Of a DNA stretch of 9,800 nt, positions 1 through 9,681 are shown in pieces. Position 1 is the stretch's first letter. Each line of letters begins with the position of its first letter. The stretch is taken from assembly GCA_052035955.1 (NCBI GenBank), contig JBPOHD010000121.1, forward strand, positions 1 to 9,800. The letters run 5' to 3'. Under the pieces are notes generated by a model that saw only the letters and a program-made list of their open reading frames with translations, ran no database searches and had not been told where the DNA came from. The stretch comes from JAEUNJ01 sp052035955. GTDB lineage: Bacteria > Pseudomonadota > Gammaproteobacteria > Burkholderiales > Rhodocyclaceae. The translations under genes and the position numbers were made by a program.

Positions 1-2264
1 TCGAGGAGGGGCAGTATGTGATCGCGCAGGCGAACGCCGAGATCGACGAGGCGGGCATGCTCGCCGGCGACCTGGTGTCGTGCCGCCACAAGGGCGAGTT
101 CCTGCTCGCCACCTCGGACATGGTGCAATACATGGACGTGGCCCCGGGCCAGATCGTGTCGGTCGCGGCTTCGCTGATTCCCTTCCTGGAGCACGACGAC
201 GCCAACCGCGCGCTGATGGGCGCCAACATGCAGCGCCAGGCGGTGCCCTGCCTGCGCCCGGAAAAGCCACTGGTCGGCACCGGCATCGAGCGCCGCGTGG
301 CGGTCGACTCGGGCACTGCGGTGCAGGCCACCCGTGGCGGCATCGTGGACTACGTGGATGCGAACCGGGTGGTGATCCGGGTGAACGACGACGAGACCCT
401 CCCGGGTGAAGTCGGCGTCGACATCTACAACATGATCAAGTACACCCGTTCCAACCAGAACACCAACATCAACCAGCGCCCGGTGGTGAAGGTGGGCGAC
501 CTGATCGCCCGCGGCGACGTGGTGGCCGACGGCGCTTCCACCGACCTCGGCGAACTGGCCCTCGGCCAGAACATGCTGGTGGCCTTCATGCCCTGGAACG
601 GCTACAACTTCGAGGACTCGATCCTGATTTCCGAGCGGGTGGTGGCGGACGACCGCTTTACCTCCATCCACATCGAGGAACTGACGGTCGTCGCCCGTGA
701 CACCAAGCTGGGCCCCGAGGAAATCACCCGCGACATCGCCACCCTGGGCGAGGCGCAATTGGGCCGTCTTGACGAGTCCGGCATCGTCTATATCGGTGCC
801 GAGGTGGAAGCCGGCGACGTCCTGGTCGGCAAGGTGACGCCGAAGGGCGAAACCCAGCTGACGCCCGAAGAGAAGCTCCTGCGTGCCATCTTCGGCGAGA
901 AGGCCTCCGATGTGAAGGACACCAGCCTGCGCGTGCCCTCCGGCATGTCCGGCACCGTGATCGACGTCCAGGTCTTCACCCGCGAGGGTATCCAGCGCGA
1001 CAAGCGCGCCCAGAGCATCATCGACGACCAGCTGCGTGGCTACAAGCAGGATTTGGCCGACCAGATGCGCATCGTCGAACGGGACACCTTCGCGCGGATC
1101 GAGAAGCTCCTCGTGAACAAGGCCGCCGCCAAGGGTCCGCGCAAGCTGGTCAAGGGCACCAAGATCACCAAGGAATATCTGGACTCCCTGGAGCACTACC
1201 ACTGGTTCGACATCGCCCTGGTCGAGGAGGATGCCCAGCAGCAGCTGGAAAACCTTCGCGACAGCCTCGACCACACCCGCCGCGACTTCGACGTGGCCTT
1301 CGAGGAAAAGCGCAAGAAGCTGACCCAGGGCGACGAATTGCCCCCCGGCGTCCAAAAGATGGTCAAGGTCTACCTGGCCGTCAAACGCCGCCTGCAGCCT
1401 GGCGACAAGATGGCGGGCCGCCACGGCAACAAGGGTGTCGTCTCCAAGATCGTGCCGATAGAGGATATGCCGCACATGGAAGACGGCACGCCGGTGGATA
1501 TCGTCCTCAACCCGCTCGGCGTGCCCTCGCGGATGAACATCGGCCAGATTCTCGAGACCCATCTCGGTTGGGCGGCCAAGGGTATCGGCCGTCGCATAGA
1601 CGCAATGCTGCGCGAACAGGCCGCCGCGGCGGACGTGCGCAAGGTCCTGGACCGGATCTACAACGCCAGCGGCAAGGGCGAGGATCTCTCCGAGGTGTCC
1701 GACGTCGAGCTGATGGAAATGGCTTCAAACCTTCGCGCCGGGGTGCCGTTCGCGACGCCCGTCTTCGACGGCGCCAAAGAGGAGGAGATCAAGGCCATGC
1801 TCGATCACGCCTATCCCGACGAAGTCGCCCAGCGCCTGAAGCTCACCTCGTCCAAGACCCAGGCCACGCTTTACGACGGCCGAACCGGCGAGGCCTTCGA
1901 GCGTCCGGTCACCGTGGGCTACATGCATGTCCTGAAGCTGCACCACCTGGTGGATGACAAGATGCACGCCCGTTCAACCGGCCCCTATAGCCTGGTCACC
2001 CAGCAGCCACTGGGCGGCAAGGCCCAGTTCGGCGGCCAGCGTTTCGGCGAAATGGAAGTCTGGGCCCTCGAAGCCTACGGCGCCTCCTACACCCTGCAGG
2101 AGATGCTCACCGTCAAGTCGGACGACGTGACGGGCCGGACCAAGGTGTACGAGAACATCGTCAAGGGCGAGCACAAGATCGACGCCGGCATGCCGGAATC
2201 CTTCAACGTGCTGGTGAAGGAAATCCGCTCCCTGGCGATCGACATCGACCTGGAACGCTACTGA
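1..2264 (+). CDS. rpoB: DNA-directed RNA polymerase subunit beta (RpoB), 5'-truncated by the window edge
   Basis: This is the C-terminal part of the beta subunit of cytoplasmic RNA polymerase, which forms the catalytic cleft with beta-prime. The frame is open from the window edge (first full codon at position 3, reading EEGQYVIAQ) to a TGA at 2262-2264, giving about 753 residues. Matching the conserved MQRQAVP and NFEDSI motifs to E. coli places the first residue near E. coli 610, so rifampicin clusters I and II lie upstream and are not visible. Seen here are PWNGYNFEDSI with the E813/D814 pair (612-617), and PGDKMAGRHGNKG with the two active-site lysines equivalent to E. coli K1065 and K1073 (1407-1409, 1431-1433). 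The clamp-anchoring C-terminus (GGKAQFGGQRFGEMEVWALEAYGA) is also present. Between the first two motifs and the lysines the protein has roughly 13 more residues than E. coli, around 1110-1260. The GTG at 18 is an internal valine codon, not a start. rpoC follows after 20 nt. Confidence 0.98.
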   Translation, partial: EEGQYVIAQANAEIDEAGMLAGDLVSCRHKGEFLLATSDMVQYMDVAPGQIVSVAASLIPFLEHDDANRALMGANMQRQAVPCLRPEKPLVGTGIERRVAVDSGTAVQATRGGIVDYVDANRVVIRVNDDETLPGEVGVDIYNMIKYTRSNQNTNINQRPVVKVGDLIARGDVVADGASTDLGELALGQNMLVAFMPWNGYNFEDSILISERVVADDRFTSIHIEELTVVARDTKLGPEEITRDIATLGEAQLGRLDESGIVYIGAEVEAGDVLVGKVTPKGETQLTPEEKLLRAIFGEKASDVKDTSLRVPSGMSGTVIDVQVFTREGIQRDKRAQSIIDDQLRGYKQDLADQMRIVERDTFARIEKLLVNKAAAKGPRKLVKGTKITKEYLDSLEHYHWFDIALVEEDAQQQLENLRDSLDHTRRDFDVAFEEKRKKLTQGDELPPGVQKMVKVYLAVKRRLQPGDKMAGRHGNKGVVSKIVPIEDMPHMEDGTPVDIVLNPLGVPSRMNIGQILETHLGWAAKGIGRRIDAMLREQAAAADVRKVLDRIYNASGKGEDLSEVSDVELMEMASNLRAGVPFATPVFDGAKEEEIKAMLDHAYPDEVAQRLKLTSSKTQATLYDGRTGEAFERPVTVGYMHVLKLHHLVDDKMHARSTGPYSLVTQQPLGGKAQFGGQRFGEMEVWALEAYGASYTLQEMLTVKSDDVTGRTKVYENIVKGEHKIDAGMPESFNVLVKEIRSLAIDIDLERY

Positions 2265-2284
2265 GAACCCGATAGGAGAACGCA

Positions 2285-5200
2285 ATGAAAGCTCTGCTCG
2301 ACCTCTTCAAGCAGGTTACTCAGGAAGAAGAATTCGATGCCATCACCATCGGCCTGGCCTCGCCGGAGAAGATCCGGTCCTGGTCCTATGGCGAGGTGAA
2401 GAAGCCGGAAACGATCAACTACCGGACCTTCAAGCCGGAGCGGGACGGCCTGTTCTGCGCCAAGATCTTCGGCCCGGTCAAGGATTACGAGTGCCTGTGC
2501 GGCAAGTACAAGCGCCTGAAGCACCGCGGCGTCATTTGTGAGAAGTGCGGCGTCGAAGTCACCCAGTCGAAGGTCCGCCGCGAGCGCATGGGCCACATCG
2601 AACTGGCCTCCCCGACGGCGCACATCTGGTTCCTCAAGTCGCTGCCCAGCCGCCTCGGCATGGTCCTCGACATGACGCTGCGCGACATCGAGCGCGTGCT
2701 CTATTTCGAGGCCTATGTGGTCGTCGACCCGGGCATGACGCCGCTCAACCGGGCCCAGTTGCTCACCGAGGACGACTATCTGGCCAAGGTGGAGGAATAC
2801 GGTGACGACTTCGCCGCCGTCATGGGCGCCGAGGGCGTCCGCGAGCTGCTGCGCACCCTGGACCTGAACCGGGAGATCGATACCCTGCGCCAGGAACTGG
2901 AGCACACCGGTTCCGAGGCCAAGATCAAGAAGATCGCCAAGCGCCTCAAGGTGCTGGAAGGCTTCCAGCAGTCCGGGATCAAGCCCGACTGGATGATCCT
3001 CGAGGTCCTGCCCGTCCTGCCGCCCGACCTGCGCCCGCTGGTCCCGCTGGACGGCGGCCGATTTGCCACCTCAGACCTCAACGATCTCTATCGCCGCGTC
3101 ATCAACCGCAACAACCGCCTGAAGCGTCTGCTGGAATTGAAGGCGCCCGACATCATCGTCCGCAACGAGAAGCGCATGCTCCAGGAAGCCGTGGATTCGT
3201 TGCTCGACAACGGCCGCCGCGGAAAGGCCATGACGGGCGCCAACAAGCGCCCCCTGAAGTCCCTCGCCGACATGATCAAGGGCAAGGGCGGCCGCTTCCG
3301 CCAGAACCTGTTGGGCAAGCGAGTGGACTACTCGGGCCGTTCGGTCATCGTGGTGGGACCGCAGCTCAAACTGCACCAGTGCGGTTTGCCGAAGAAGATG
3401 GCCCTCGAGCTGTTCAAGCCCTTCATCTTCGAGCGCCTCGAGAAGATGGGCATTGCCACCACCATCAAAGCGGCGAAGAAGGAAGTGGAAAGCGAAACGC
3501 CTGTGGTCTGGGACATCCTCGAGGAGGTAATCCGCGAGCACCCGGTGCTGCTGAACCGTGCACCGACCCTCCACCGGCTGGGCATCCAGGCCTTCGAACC
3601 GACCTTGATCGAGGGCAAGGCCATCCAGTTGCACCCGCTCGTCTGCGTCGCGTTCAATGCCGACTTCGACGGCGACCAGATGGCCGTCCACGTGCCCCTG
3701 TCCCTGGAGGCCCAGATGGAAGCCCGCACCCTGATGTTGGCCTCCAACAACGTTCTCTCGCCGGCCAACGGCAGCCCCATCATCGTTCCCTCCCAGGACG
3801 TGGTTCTGGGCCTGTACTTCGCGACCCGAGAGGATGCCGTCGCGACCGGAACCGGCACCCTGTTCCGCGATGTGGCGGAAGTCGCCCGTGCCGTACAGAC
3901 CCGGCAGGTCGACCTGCACGCCCGGGTCGTCGTCCGCATTCGCGAATACGAGGCTGGGCCCGAAGGTGAATGGCAGGAAAAGATCACCCGCTACGAGACC
4001 ACCGCGGGACGCGCCCTGCTTTCCGAGATCCTGCCTCGCGGCCTGCCCTTCAAGGTGATCGACAAGCCCCTCAAGAAGAAGGAAATCTCCAGGCTTATCG
4101 ACGAGAGCTTCCGCCGCTGCGGCCTCAAGGAGACCGTGGTCTTCGCCGACAAGCTGATGCAGGCCGGATTCGGTCTCGCGACCCGCGCCGGCATCTCCAT
4201 TTGCGTCGGCGACATGCTTGTGCCGCCGCAGAAGCACAAGATCATCGAAGAGGCGGAGCACGAGGTGAAGGAGATCGAGAAGCAATACACCTCGGGTCTG
4301 GTCACCGTCGGCGAGCGCTACAACAAGGTGGTGGACATCTGGGGCCGCGCGGGAGACCAGGTCGCCAAGGCGATGATGGATCAGCTCGCCCACCAGCAGG
4401 TCACGCTGGCCGACGGGAAGGCCAAGAGCCAGGATTCCTTCAATTCCATCTACATGATGGCGGACTCCGGCGCCCGCGGTTCCGCCGCGCAGATCCGCCA
4501 GTTGGCGGGCATGCGGGGCCTGATGGCGAAGCCCGACGGTTCCATCATCGAGACGCCGATCACCTCCAATTTCCGCGAGGGCCTGAACGTCCTCCAGTAC
4601 TTCATCTCGACGCACGGTGCCCGCAAGGGCCTGGCCGACACCGCGTTGAAGACCGCCAATTCGGGTTACCTGACCCGCCGTCTGGTGGATGTGACCCAGG
4701 ACCTCGTGGTCACCGAGGACGATTGCGGCACCCAGAACGGCTTCGCCATGAAGGCGCTGGTCGAGGGCGGTGAAGTGATCGAACCGTTGCGCGAGCGCAT
4801 TCTTGGCCGGGTCGTGGTTGCCGATGTCATCAATCCGGACGACCAGGAGATTCTCTATCCGTCCGGCTACCTGCTCGACGAGGACGCGGTGGACACCATC
4901 GAGGCCCTGGGAATCGACGAAGTCCGGGTGCGTACCCCCCTGTCCTGCGATACGCGTTACGGGCTTTGCGCCAAGTGCTATGGCCGCGACCTGGGCCGCG
5001 GTTCCCTGGTGAATTCCGGCGAGGCAGTCGGCGTCATTGCCGCCCAGTCGATCGGTGAGCCGGGCACCCAGCTCACCATGCGGACCTTCCACGTCGGCGG
5101 TGCCGCCTCCCGGGCTGCCGCCCAGAGCCATGTGGAAGCGAAGAGCGCCGGTACCGTGCGCTTCACGGCGACGATGCGATACGTGACGAGCCCCAAGGGC

Positions 5201-6502
5201 GAGAAGGTGGTCATTTCCCGCTCCGGCGAGGTCATGGTCACCGACGACAATGGCCGCGAGCGCGAGCGCCACAAGGTTCCCTACGGCGCCACCCTGCTGG
5301 TCGAGGACGGCATGCTGGTCAAGGCCGGCGCCCAGTTCGCCACCTGGGATCCGCATACCCGTCCGATCGTCACCGAGTACGGCGGCATCGTCAAGTTCGA
5401 GAACGTCGAGGAAGGGGTTACGGTCGCCAAGCAGATCGACGACGTGACCGGCCTGTCCACGCTGGTGGTCATCGATCCGAAGCGCGGCGGAAAGGCCCAG
5501 GCCAAGGGCCTGCGGCCCCAGGTCAAGCTGATCGACGAGGCCGGACAGGAAGTGAAGATCCACGGTACCGACCATGCTGTGGCGATCACCTTCCAGGTCG
5601 GCTCCATCATCACGGTGAAGGATGGCCAGCCGGTGGCCGTCGGCGAGGTTCTTGCCCGCATCCCGCAGGAATCGTCGAAGACCCGCGACATCACTGGCGG
5701 CCTTCCGCGGGTGGCTGAGCTCTTCGAAGCTCGCTCGCCCAAGGATGCCGGCATGCTGGCCGAGGTGACGGGTACCGTCAGCTTCGGCAAGGACACGAAG
5801 GGCAAGCAGCGCCTCATCATCACCGAGCCGGACGGCACGGCCCACGAGTACCTGATCCCGAAGGACAAGCACGTGATGGCCCACGACGGCCAGGTCGTCA
5901 ACAAGGGCGAGGTGATCGTGGACGGCCCGGCCGATCCCCACGACATCCTTCGCCTCAAGGGCGTCGAGGAACTGGCCCGCTACATCATCGACGAGGTTCA
6001 GGACGTATACCGTCTCCAGGGCGTGAAGATCAACGACAAGCACAACGAGGGGATCGTGCGCCAGATGCTTCGGCGCGTGGTCATCACCGATCCCGGCGAT
6101 ACCCACTTCATCCGCGAGGAACAGGTGGAGCGGGCCGAGGTCCTGGACGAGAACGACAAGATGATTACCCAGGAGAAGCGTCCGGCCGAGTACCAGTACA
6201 TGCTCCTCGGCATCACCAAGGCCTCGCTGTCGACCGATTCCTTCATCTCCGCGGCGTCCTTCCAGGAAACCACCCGCGTGCTGACCGAGGCGGCGATCAT
6301 GGGCAAGCGGGACGAGTTGCGCGGCCTCAAGGAAAACGTCATCGTCGGCCGTCTCATTCCGGCGGGCACGGGCCTGGCATACCACCGTACCCGTCGCATG
6401 CAGGCCCTTGGCGAGGACGTCGCCGAGGGGGCGTTCGAGCAGCAGGAAGCCGAACCCGCGGCCATGGCCGAGGGTGCGGAGGAAGGGACATCGGCGGCTT
6501 GA
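2285..6502 (+). CDS. rpoC: DNA-directed RNA polymerase subunit beta-prime (RpoC), complete
   Basis: The largest RNA polymerase subunit carries the catalytic magnesium site. The 1405-residue product is almost the same length as E. coli RpoC (1407). The N-terminal zinc-binding cysteines fall at C70, C72, C85 and C88. The catalytic NADFDGD motif has D460, D462 and D464 (3662-3676). The second zinc site has C814, C888, C895 and C898. All of these match E. coli numbering exactly. The bridge-helix segment (ADTALKTANSGYLTRRLVD) and the trigger-loop region (GEPGTQLTMRTFH, M932/R933/H936) are intact. The C-terminus ends in a short Ala/Glu-rich tail that is probably disordered. The ATG is supported by an AGGAG at 2274-2278, 6 nt upstream, and by the conserved start MKALLDLFKQ. 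It lies 20 nt after rpoB with no terminator between, so the two are presumably one transcription unit. Its TGA stop is embedded in the -35 box of the next promoter. A long open frame on the opposite strand is only a codon-bias shadow. Confidence 0.99.
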   Translation: MKALLDLFKQVTQEEEFDAITIGLASPEKIRSWSYGEVKKPETINYRTFKPERDGLFCAKIFGPVKDYECLCGKYKRLKHRGVICEKCGVEVTQSKVRRERMGHIELASPTAHIWFLKSLPSRLGMVLDMTLRDIERVLYFEAYVVVDPGMTPLNRAQLLTEDDYLAKVEEYGDDFAAVMGAEGVRELLRTLDLNREIDTLRQELEHTGSEAKIKKIAKRLKVLEGFQQSGIKPDWMILEVLPVLPPDLRPLVPLDGGRFATSDLNDLYRRVINRNNRLKRLLELKAPDIIVRNEKRMLQEAVDSLLDNGRRGKAMTGANKRPLKSLADMIKGKGGRFRQNLLGKRVDYSGRSVIVVGPQLKLHQCGLPKKMALELFKPFIFERLEKMGIATTIKAAKKEVESETPVVWDILEEVIREHPVLLNRAPTLHRLGIQAFEPTLIEGKAIQLHPLVCVAFNADFDGDQMAVHVPLSLEAQMEARTLMLASNNVLSPANGSPIIVPSQDVVLGLYFATREDAVATGTGTLFRDVAEVARAVQTRQVDLHARVVVRIREYEAGPEGEWQEKITRYETTAGRALLSEILPRGLPFKVIDKPLKKKEISRLIDESFRRCGLKETVVFADKLMQAGFGLATRAGISICVGDMLVPPQKHKIIEEAEHEVKEIEKQYTSGLVTVGERYNKVVDIWGRAGDQVAKAMMDQLAHQQVTLADGKAKSQDSFNSIYMMADSGARGSAAQIRQLAGMRGLMAKPDGSIIETPITSNFREGLNVLQYFISTHGARKGLADTALKTANSGYLTRRLVDVTQDLVVTEDDCGTQNGFAMKALVEGGEVIEPLRERILGRVVVADVINPDDQEILYPSGYLLDEDAVDTIEALGIDEVRVRTPLSCDTRYGLCAKCYGRDLGRGSLVNSGEAVGVIAAQSIGEPGTQLTMRTFHVGGAASRAAAQSHVEAKSAGTVRFTATMRYVTSPKGEKVVISRSGEVMVTDDNGRERERHKVPYGATLLVEDGMLVKAGAQFATWDPHTRPIVTEYGGIVKFENVEEGVTVAKQIDDVTGLSTLVVIDPKRGGKAQAKGLRPQVKLIDEAGQEVKIHGTDHAVAITFQVGSIITVKDGQPVAVGEVLARIPQESSKTRDITGGLPRVAELFEARSPKDAGMLAEVTGTVSFGKDTKGKQRLIITEPDGTAHEYLIPKDKHVMAHDGQVVNKGEVIVDGPADPHDILRLKGVEELARYIIDEVQDVYRLQGVKINDKHNEGIVRQMLRRVVITDPGDTHFIREEQVERAEVLDENDKMITQEKRPAEYQYMLLGITKASLSTDSFISAASFQETTRVLTEAAIMGKRDELRGLKENVIVGRLIPAGTGLAYHRTRRMQALGEDVAEGAFEQQEAEPAAMAEGAEEGTSAA

Positions 6503-6527
6503 CGCCGGCGTAAGGCAACCATATAAT
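6499..6527 (+). promoter_or_regulatory. Sigma-70 type promoter of the str operon, overlapping the rpoC stop codon
   Basis: The -35 box TTGACG (6499-6504) and the perfect -10 box TATAAT (6522-6527) are separated by the ideal 17 nt. The -35 box contains the TGA stop of rpoC (6500-6502). The bases after the -10 (CCGGCC, 6528-6533) make a GC-rich discriminator of the kind found at stringently controlled ribosomal promoters in E. coli; applying that here is inference. Transcription would start around 6534-6539, leaving a leader of about 40-45 nt before rpsL. The boxes are seen directly; activity is inferred from their match and position. Confidence 0.8.
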
Positions 6528-6538
6528 CCGGCCTCTTT

Positions 6539-6554
6539 GCTCCCGGCAGGGGGC
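6539..6554 (+). promoter_or_regulatory. Possible hairpin in the rpsL 5' leader
   Basis: GCTCCC (6539-6544) can pair with GGGGGC (6549-6554), including one G-U pair, around a GGCA tetraloop. GGC (6530-6532) may pair with GCC (6556-6558) below an internal loop. The stem lies upstream of the Shine-Dalgarno-like AGGA at 6566-6569 and does not cover it, and no T-run follows, so it does not look like a terminator. It may just shape or stabilise the 5' end of the str mRNA. Chance pairing in GC-rich DNA is possible. Confidence 0.3.
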
Positions 6555-6579
6555 CGCCCAGCATCAGGACAGACGAACA

Positions 6580-6957
6580 ATGCCAACCATCAACCAGCTC
6601 ATCCGCAAGCCCCGGCAAGCGCCCGTGAGCAAGAGCAAGGTGCCCGCCCTGGCCAACTGCCCGGCCAAGCGAGGTGTTTGCACCCGCGTCTACACGACGA
6701 CCCCGAAGAAGCCGAACTCCGCGCTGCGGAAGGTCGCCAAGGTGCGGCTGACCAACGGTTTCGAGGTCATTTCCTACATCGGCGGCGAAGGCCACAACCT
6801 GCAGGAGCACTCCGTGGTCCTGATTCGCGGTGGCCGTGTGAAGGACCTTCCCGGTGTTCGTTACCACATTGTCCGCGGCAGCCTTGATACCCAGGGCGTC
6901 AAGGACCGGAAGCAGGCCCGTTCGAAGTACGGCGCCAAGCGTCCGAAGAAGGCTTGA
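6580..6957 (+). CDS. rpsL: 30S ribosomal protein S12 (RpsL)
   Basis: S12 sits at the decoding centre of the 30S subunit and controls tRNA selection accuracy. The 125-residue product carries the S12 core nearly unchanged: NCPAKRGVCTRVYTTTPKKP, then NSALRKVAKVRLTNGFEV, then SYIGGEGHNLQEHS and RGGRVKDLPGVRYH. K43 and K88, whose substitution commonly gives streptomycin resistance (K42 and K87 without Met), are both wild type. D89, the residue methylthiolated by RimO in E. coli, is present. The MPTINQL start resembles betaproteobacterial S12. The ATG is preceded by a modest AGGA (6566-6569) with 10 nt spacing. It is the first gene after the promoter at 6499-6527. The gene ends in a double stop, TGA then TAA (6955-6960), and rpsG begins 12 nt after the first stop, so the two are probably translationally coupled. 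Confidence 0.99.
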   Translation: MPTINQLIRKPRQAPVSKSKVPALANCPAKRGVCTRVYTTTPKKPNSALRKVAKVRLTNGFEVISYIGGEGHNLQEHSVVLIRGGRVKDLPGVRYHIVRGSLDTQGVKDRKQARSKYGAKRPKKA

Positions 6958-6969
6958 TAAGAGGTCACC

Positions 6970-7440
6970 ATGCCACGTCGTAGAGAAGTACCCAAGCGTG
7001 ACATCCTGCCCGATCCAAAGTTCGGCAGCGTCGATGTCTCCAAGTTCGTCAATGTGCTCATGATCAGCGGAAAGAAATCCGTTGCCGAGCGCATCATTTA
7101 TGGCGCCTTCAACCAGATCAAGTCGAAGAGCGGCAAGGATCCCCTCGAGGTCTTCGGTCTCGCGATCAACAACGTCAAGCCGATCGTCGAGGTGAAGAGT
7201 CGCCGCGTCGGCGGTGCCAACTACCAGGTGCCGGTGGAGGTTCGCCCCTCCCGGCGGATGGCGCTTTCGATGCGTTGGTTGCGTGAGGCGGCCCGCAAGC
7301 GCAGCGAGAAGTCCATGGATCTGCGTCTGGCGAGTGAATTGATGGAAGCCGCGGAAGGTCGCGGGGCGGCGATGAAGAAGCGTGAGGAAGTTCACCGCAT
7401 GGCGGAAGCCAACAAGGCTTTCTCCCACTATCGGTTCTAG
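6970..7440 (+). CDS. rpsG: 30S ribosomal protein S7 (RpsG)
   Basis: S7 is the primary assembly protein of the 16S rRNA 3' domain (30S head) and lies near the E site. The 156-residue product has the standard bacterial S7 sequence: start MPRRREVPKRDILPDPKFGS, the helical core with FVNVLMISGKKSVAERI, the rRNA-contacting VKSRRVGGANYQVPVEV, the segment RRMALSMRWLREAARKR and the C-terminal FSHYRF. The ribosome-binding site AAGAGGT (6959-6965, core GAGG) overlaps the second stop codon of rpsL and sits 5 nt before ATG. The gene ends with TAG followed at once by an in-frame TGA (7438-7443). In E. coli, S7 represses its own operon by binding a roughly 100-nt rpsL-rpsG spacer; here that spacer is 12 nt and cannot hold such a site. 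A 118-nt structured spacer follows instead, before fusA. Confidence 0.99.
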   Translation: MPRRREVPKRDILPDPKFGSVDVSKFVNVLMISGKKSVAERIIYGAFNQIKSKSGKDPLEVFGLAINNVKPIVEVKSRRVGGANYQVPVEVRPSRRMALSMRWLREAARKRSEKSMDLRLASELMEAAEGRGAAMKKREEVHRMAEANKAFSHYRF

Positions 7441-7447
7441 TGATCAT

Positions 7448-7482
7448 GCAGGCGCGCGGCACAGCCCCGCGCCTGCCGTTTT
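7448..7482 (+). terminator. Terminator-like GC hairpin with short T-run between rpsG and fusA
   Basis: The left arm at 7448-7459 (GCAGGCGCGCGG) pairs with the right arm at 7465-7476 (CCCCGCGCCTGC). That gives nine continuous base pairs, one C-C mismatch and two more pairs closing a 5-nt loop. TTTT follows at 7479-7482. The shape fits an intrinsic terminator or attenuator that would lower fusA-tuf transcription relative to rpsL-rpsG. The T-run is short, so partial termination or a role as an mRNA processing or stabilising stem is equally plausible. Structure is read from the sequence; function is inferred. Confidence 0.5.
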
Positions 7483-7501
7483 CATCCGCCGCCTTGGTTT
7501 T

Positions 7502-7519
7502 CCCGTCCATCCGGGCGGG
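7502..7519 (+). promoter_or_regulatory. Second hairpin in the rpsG-fusA spacer (fusA leader)
   Basis: CCCGTCC (7502-7508) can pair with GGGCGGG (7513-7519) in a 7-bp stem with one G-U pair and an ATCC loop. CCGCC (7486-7490) and GGCGG (7526-7530) could close an outer helix around it. This structure ends about 13 nt before the fusA ribosome-binding region. It could be a leader element for fusA or an alternative partner to the upstream hairpin. No convincing promoter is visible in this spacer. Chance pairing in GC-rich sequence cannot be excluded. Confidence 0.3.
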
Positions 7520-7542
7520 TGCCACGGCGGTTTGGTTTAGAT

Positions 7543-7551
7543 AAGGCAGGT
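7543..7551 (+). promoter_or_regulatory. Ribosome-binding site that supports the fusA GTG start
   Basis: AAGGCAGGT resembles the Shine-Dalgarno consensus AAGGAGGT with one extra or changed base, so it offers AAGG or AGGT for pairing. The AGGT half ends 7 nt before the GTG at 7559-7561. It supports that GTG as the fusA start, in agreement with the conserved ARKTPIERYRNIGIS N-terminus. It is weaker than the sites in front of rpoC and tuf. Confidence 0.65.
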
Positions 7552-7558
7552 ATCCAAA

Positions 7559-9652
<2,094 letters not shown>

Positions 9653-9681
9653 CCGTTCTTTGAGATCCCAGGAGAATCGAC

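Noticed and set aside
18..2264. GTG at 18 as the start of a short RpoB-like protein
   Set aside because: The RpoB frame continues upstream to the window edge with matching residues, so the gene is simply cut by the window.
3071..6586. Open frame of 1171 codons on the minus strand opposite rpoC
   Set aside because: It is in register with the rpoC codons, so it would be stopped only by TTA, CTA or TCA codons in rpoC, which are rare in this GC-rich codon usage. The product is low-complexity and matches nothing I recognise.
6706..6846. Streptomycin-resistance substitutions in rpsL
   Set aside because: K43 and K88 are both wild type.
7531..7558. A fusA promoter using the AT-rich TTTAGATAA stretch
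   Set aside because: The -10 match is poor and no -35-like box lies 16-18 nt upstream, where the sequence is GC-rich.
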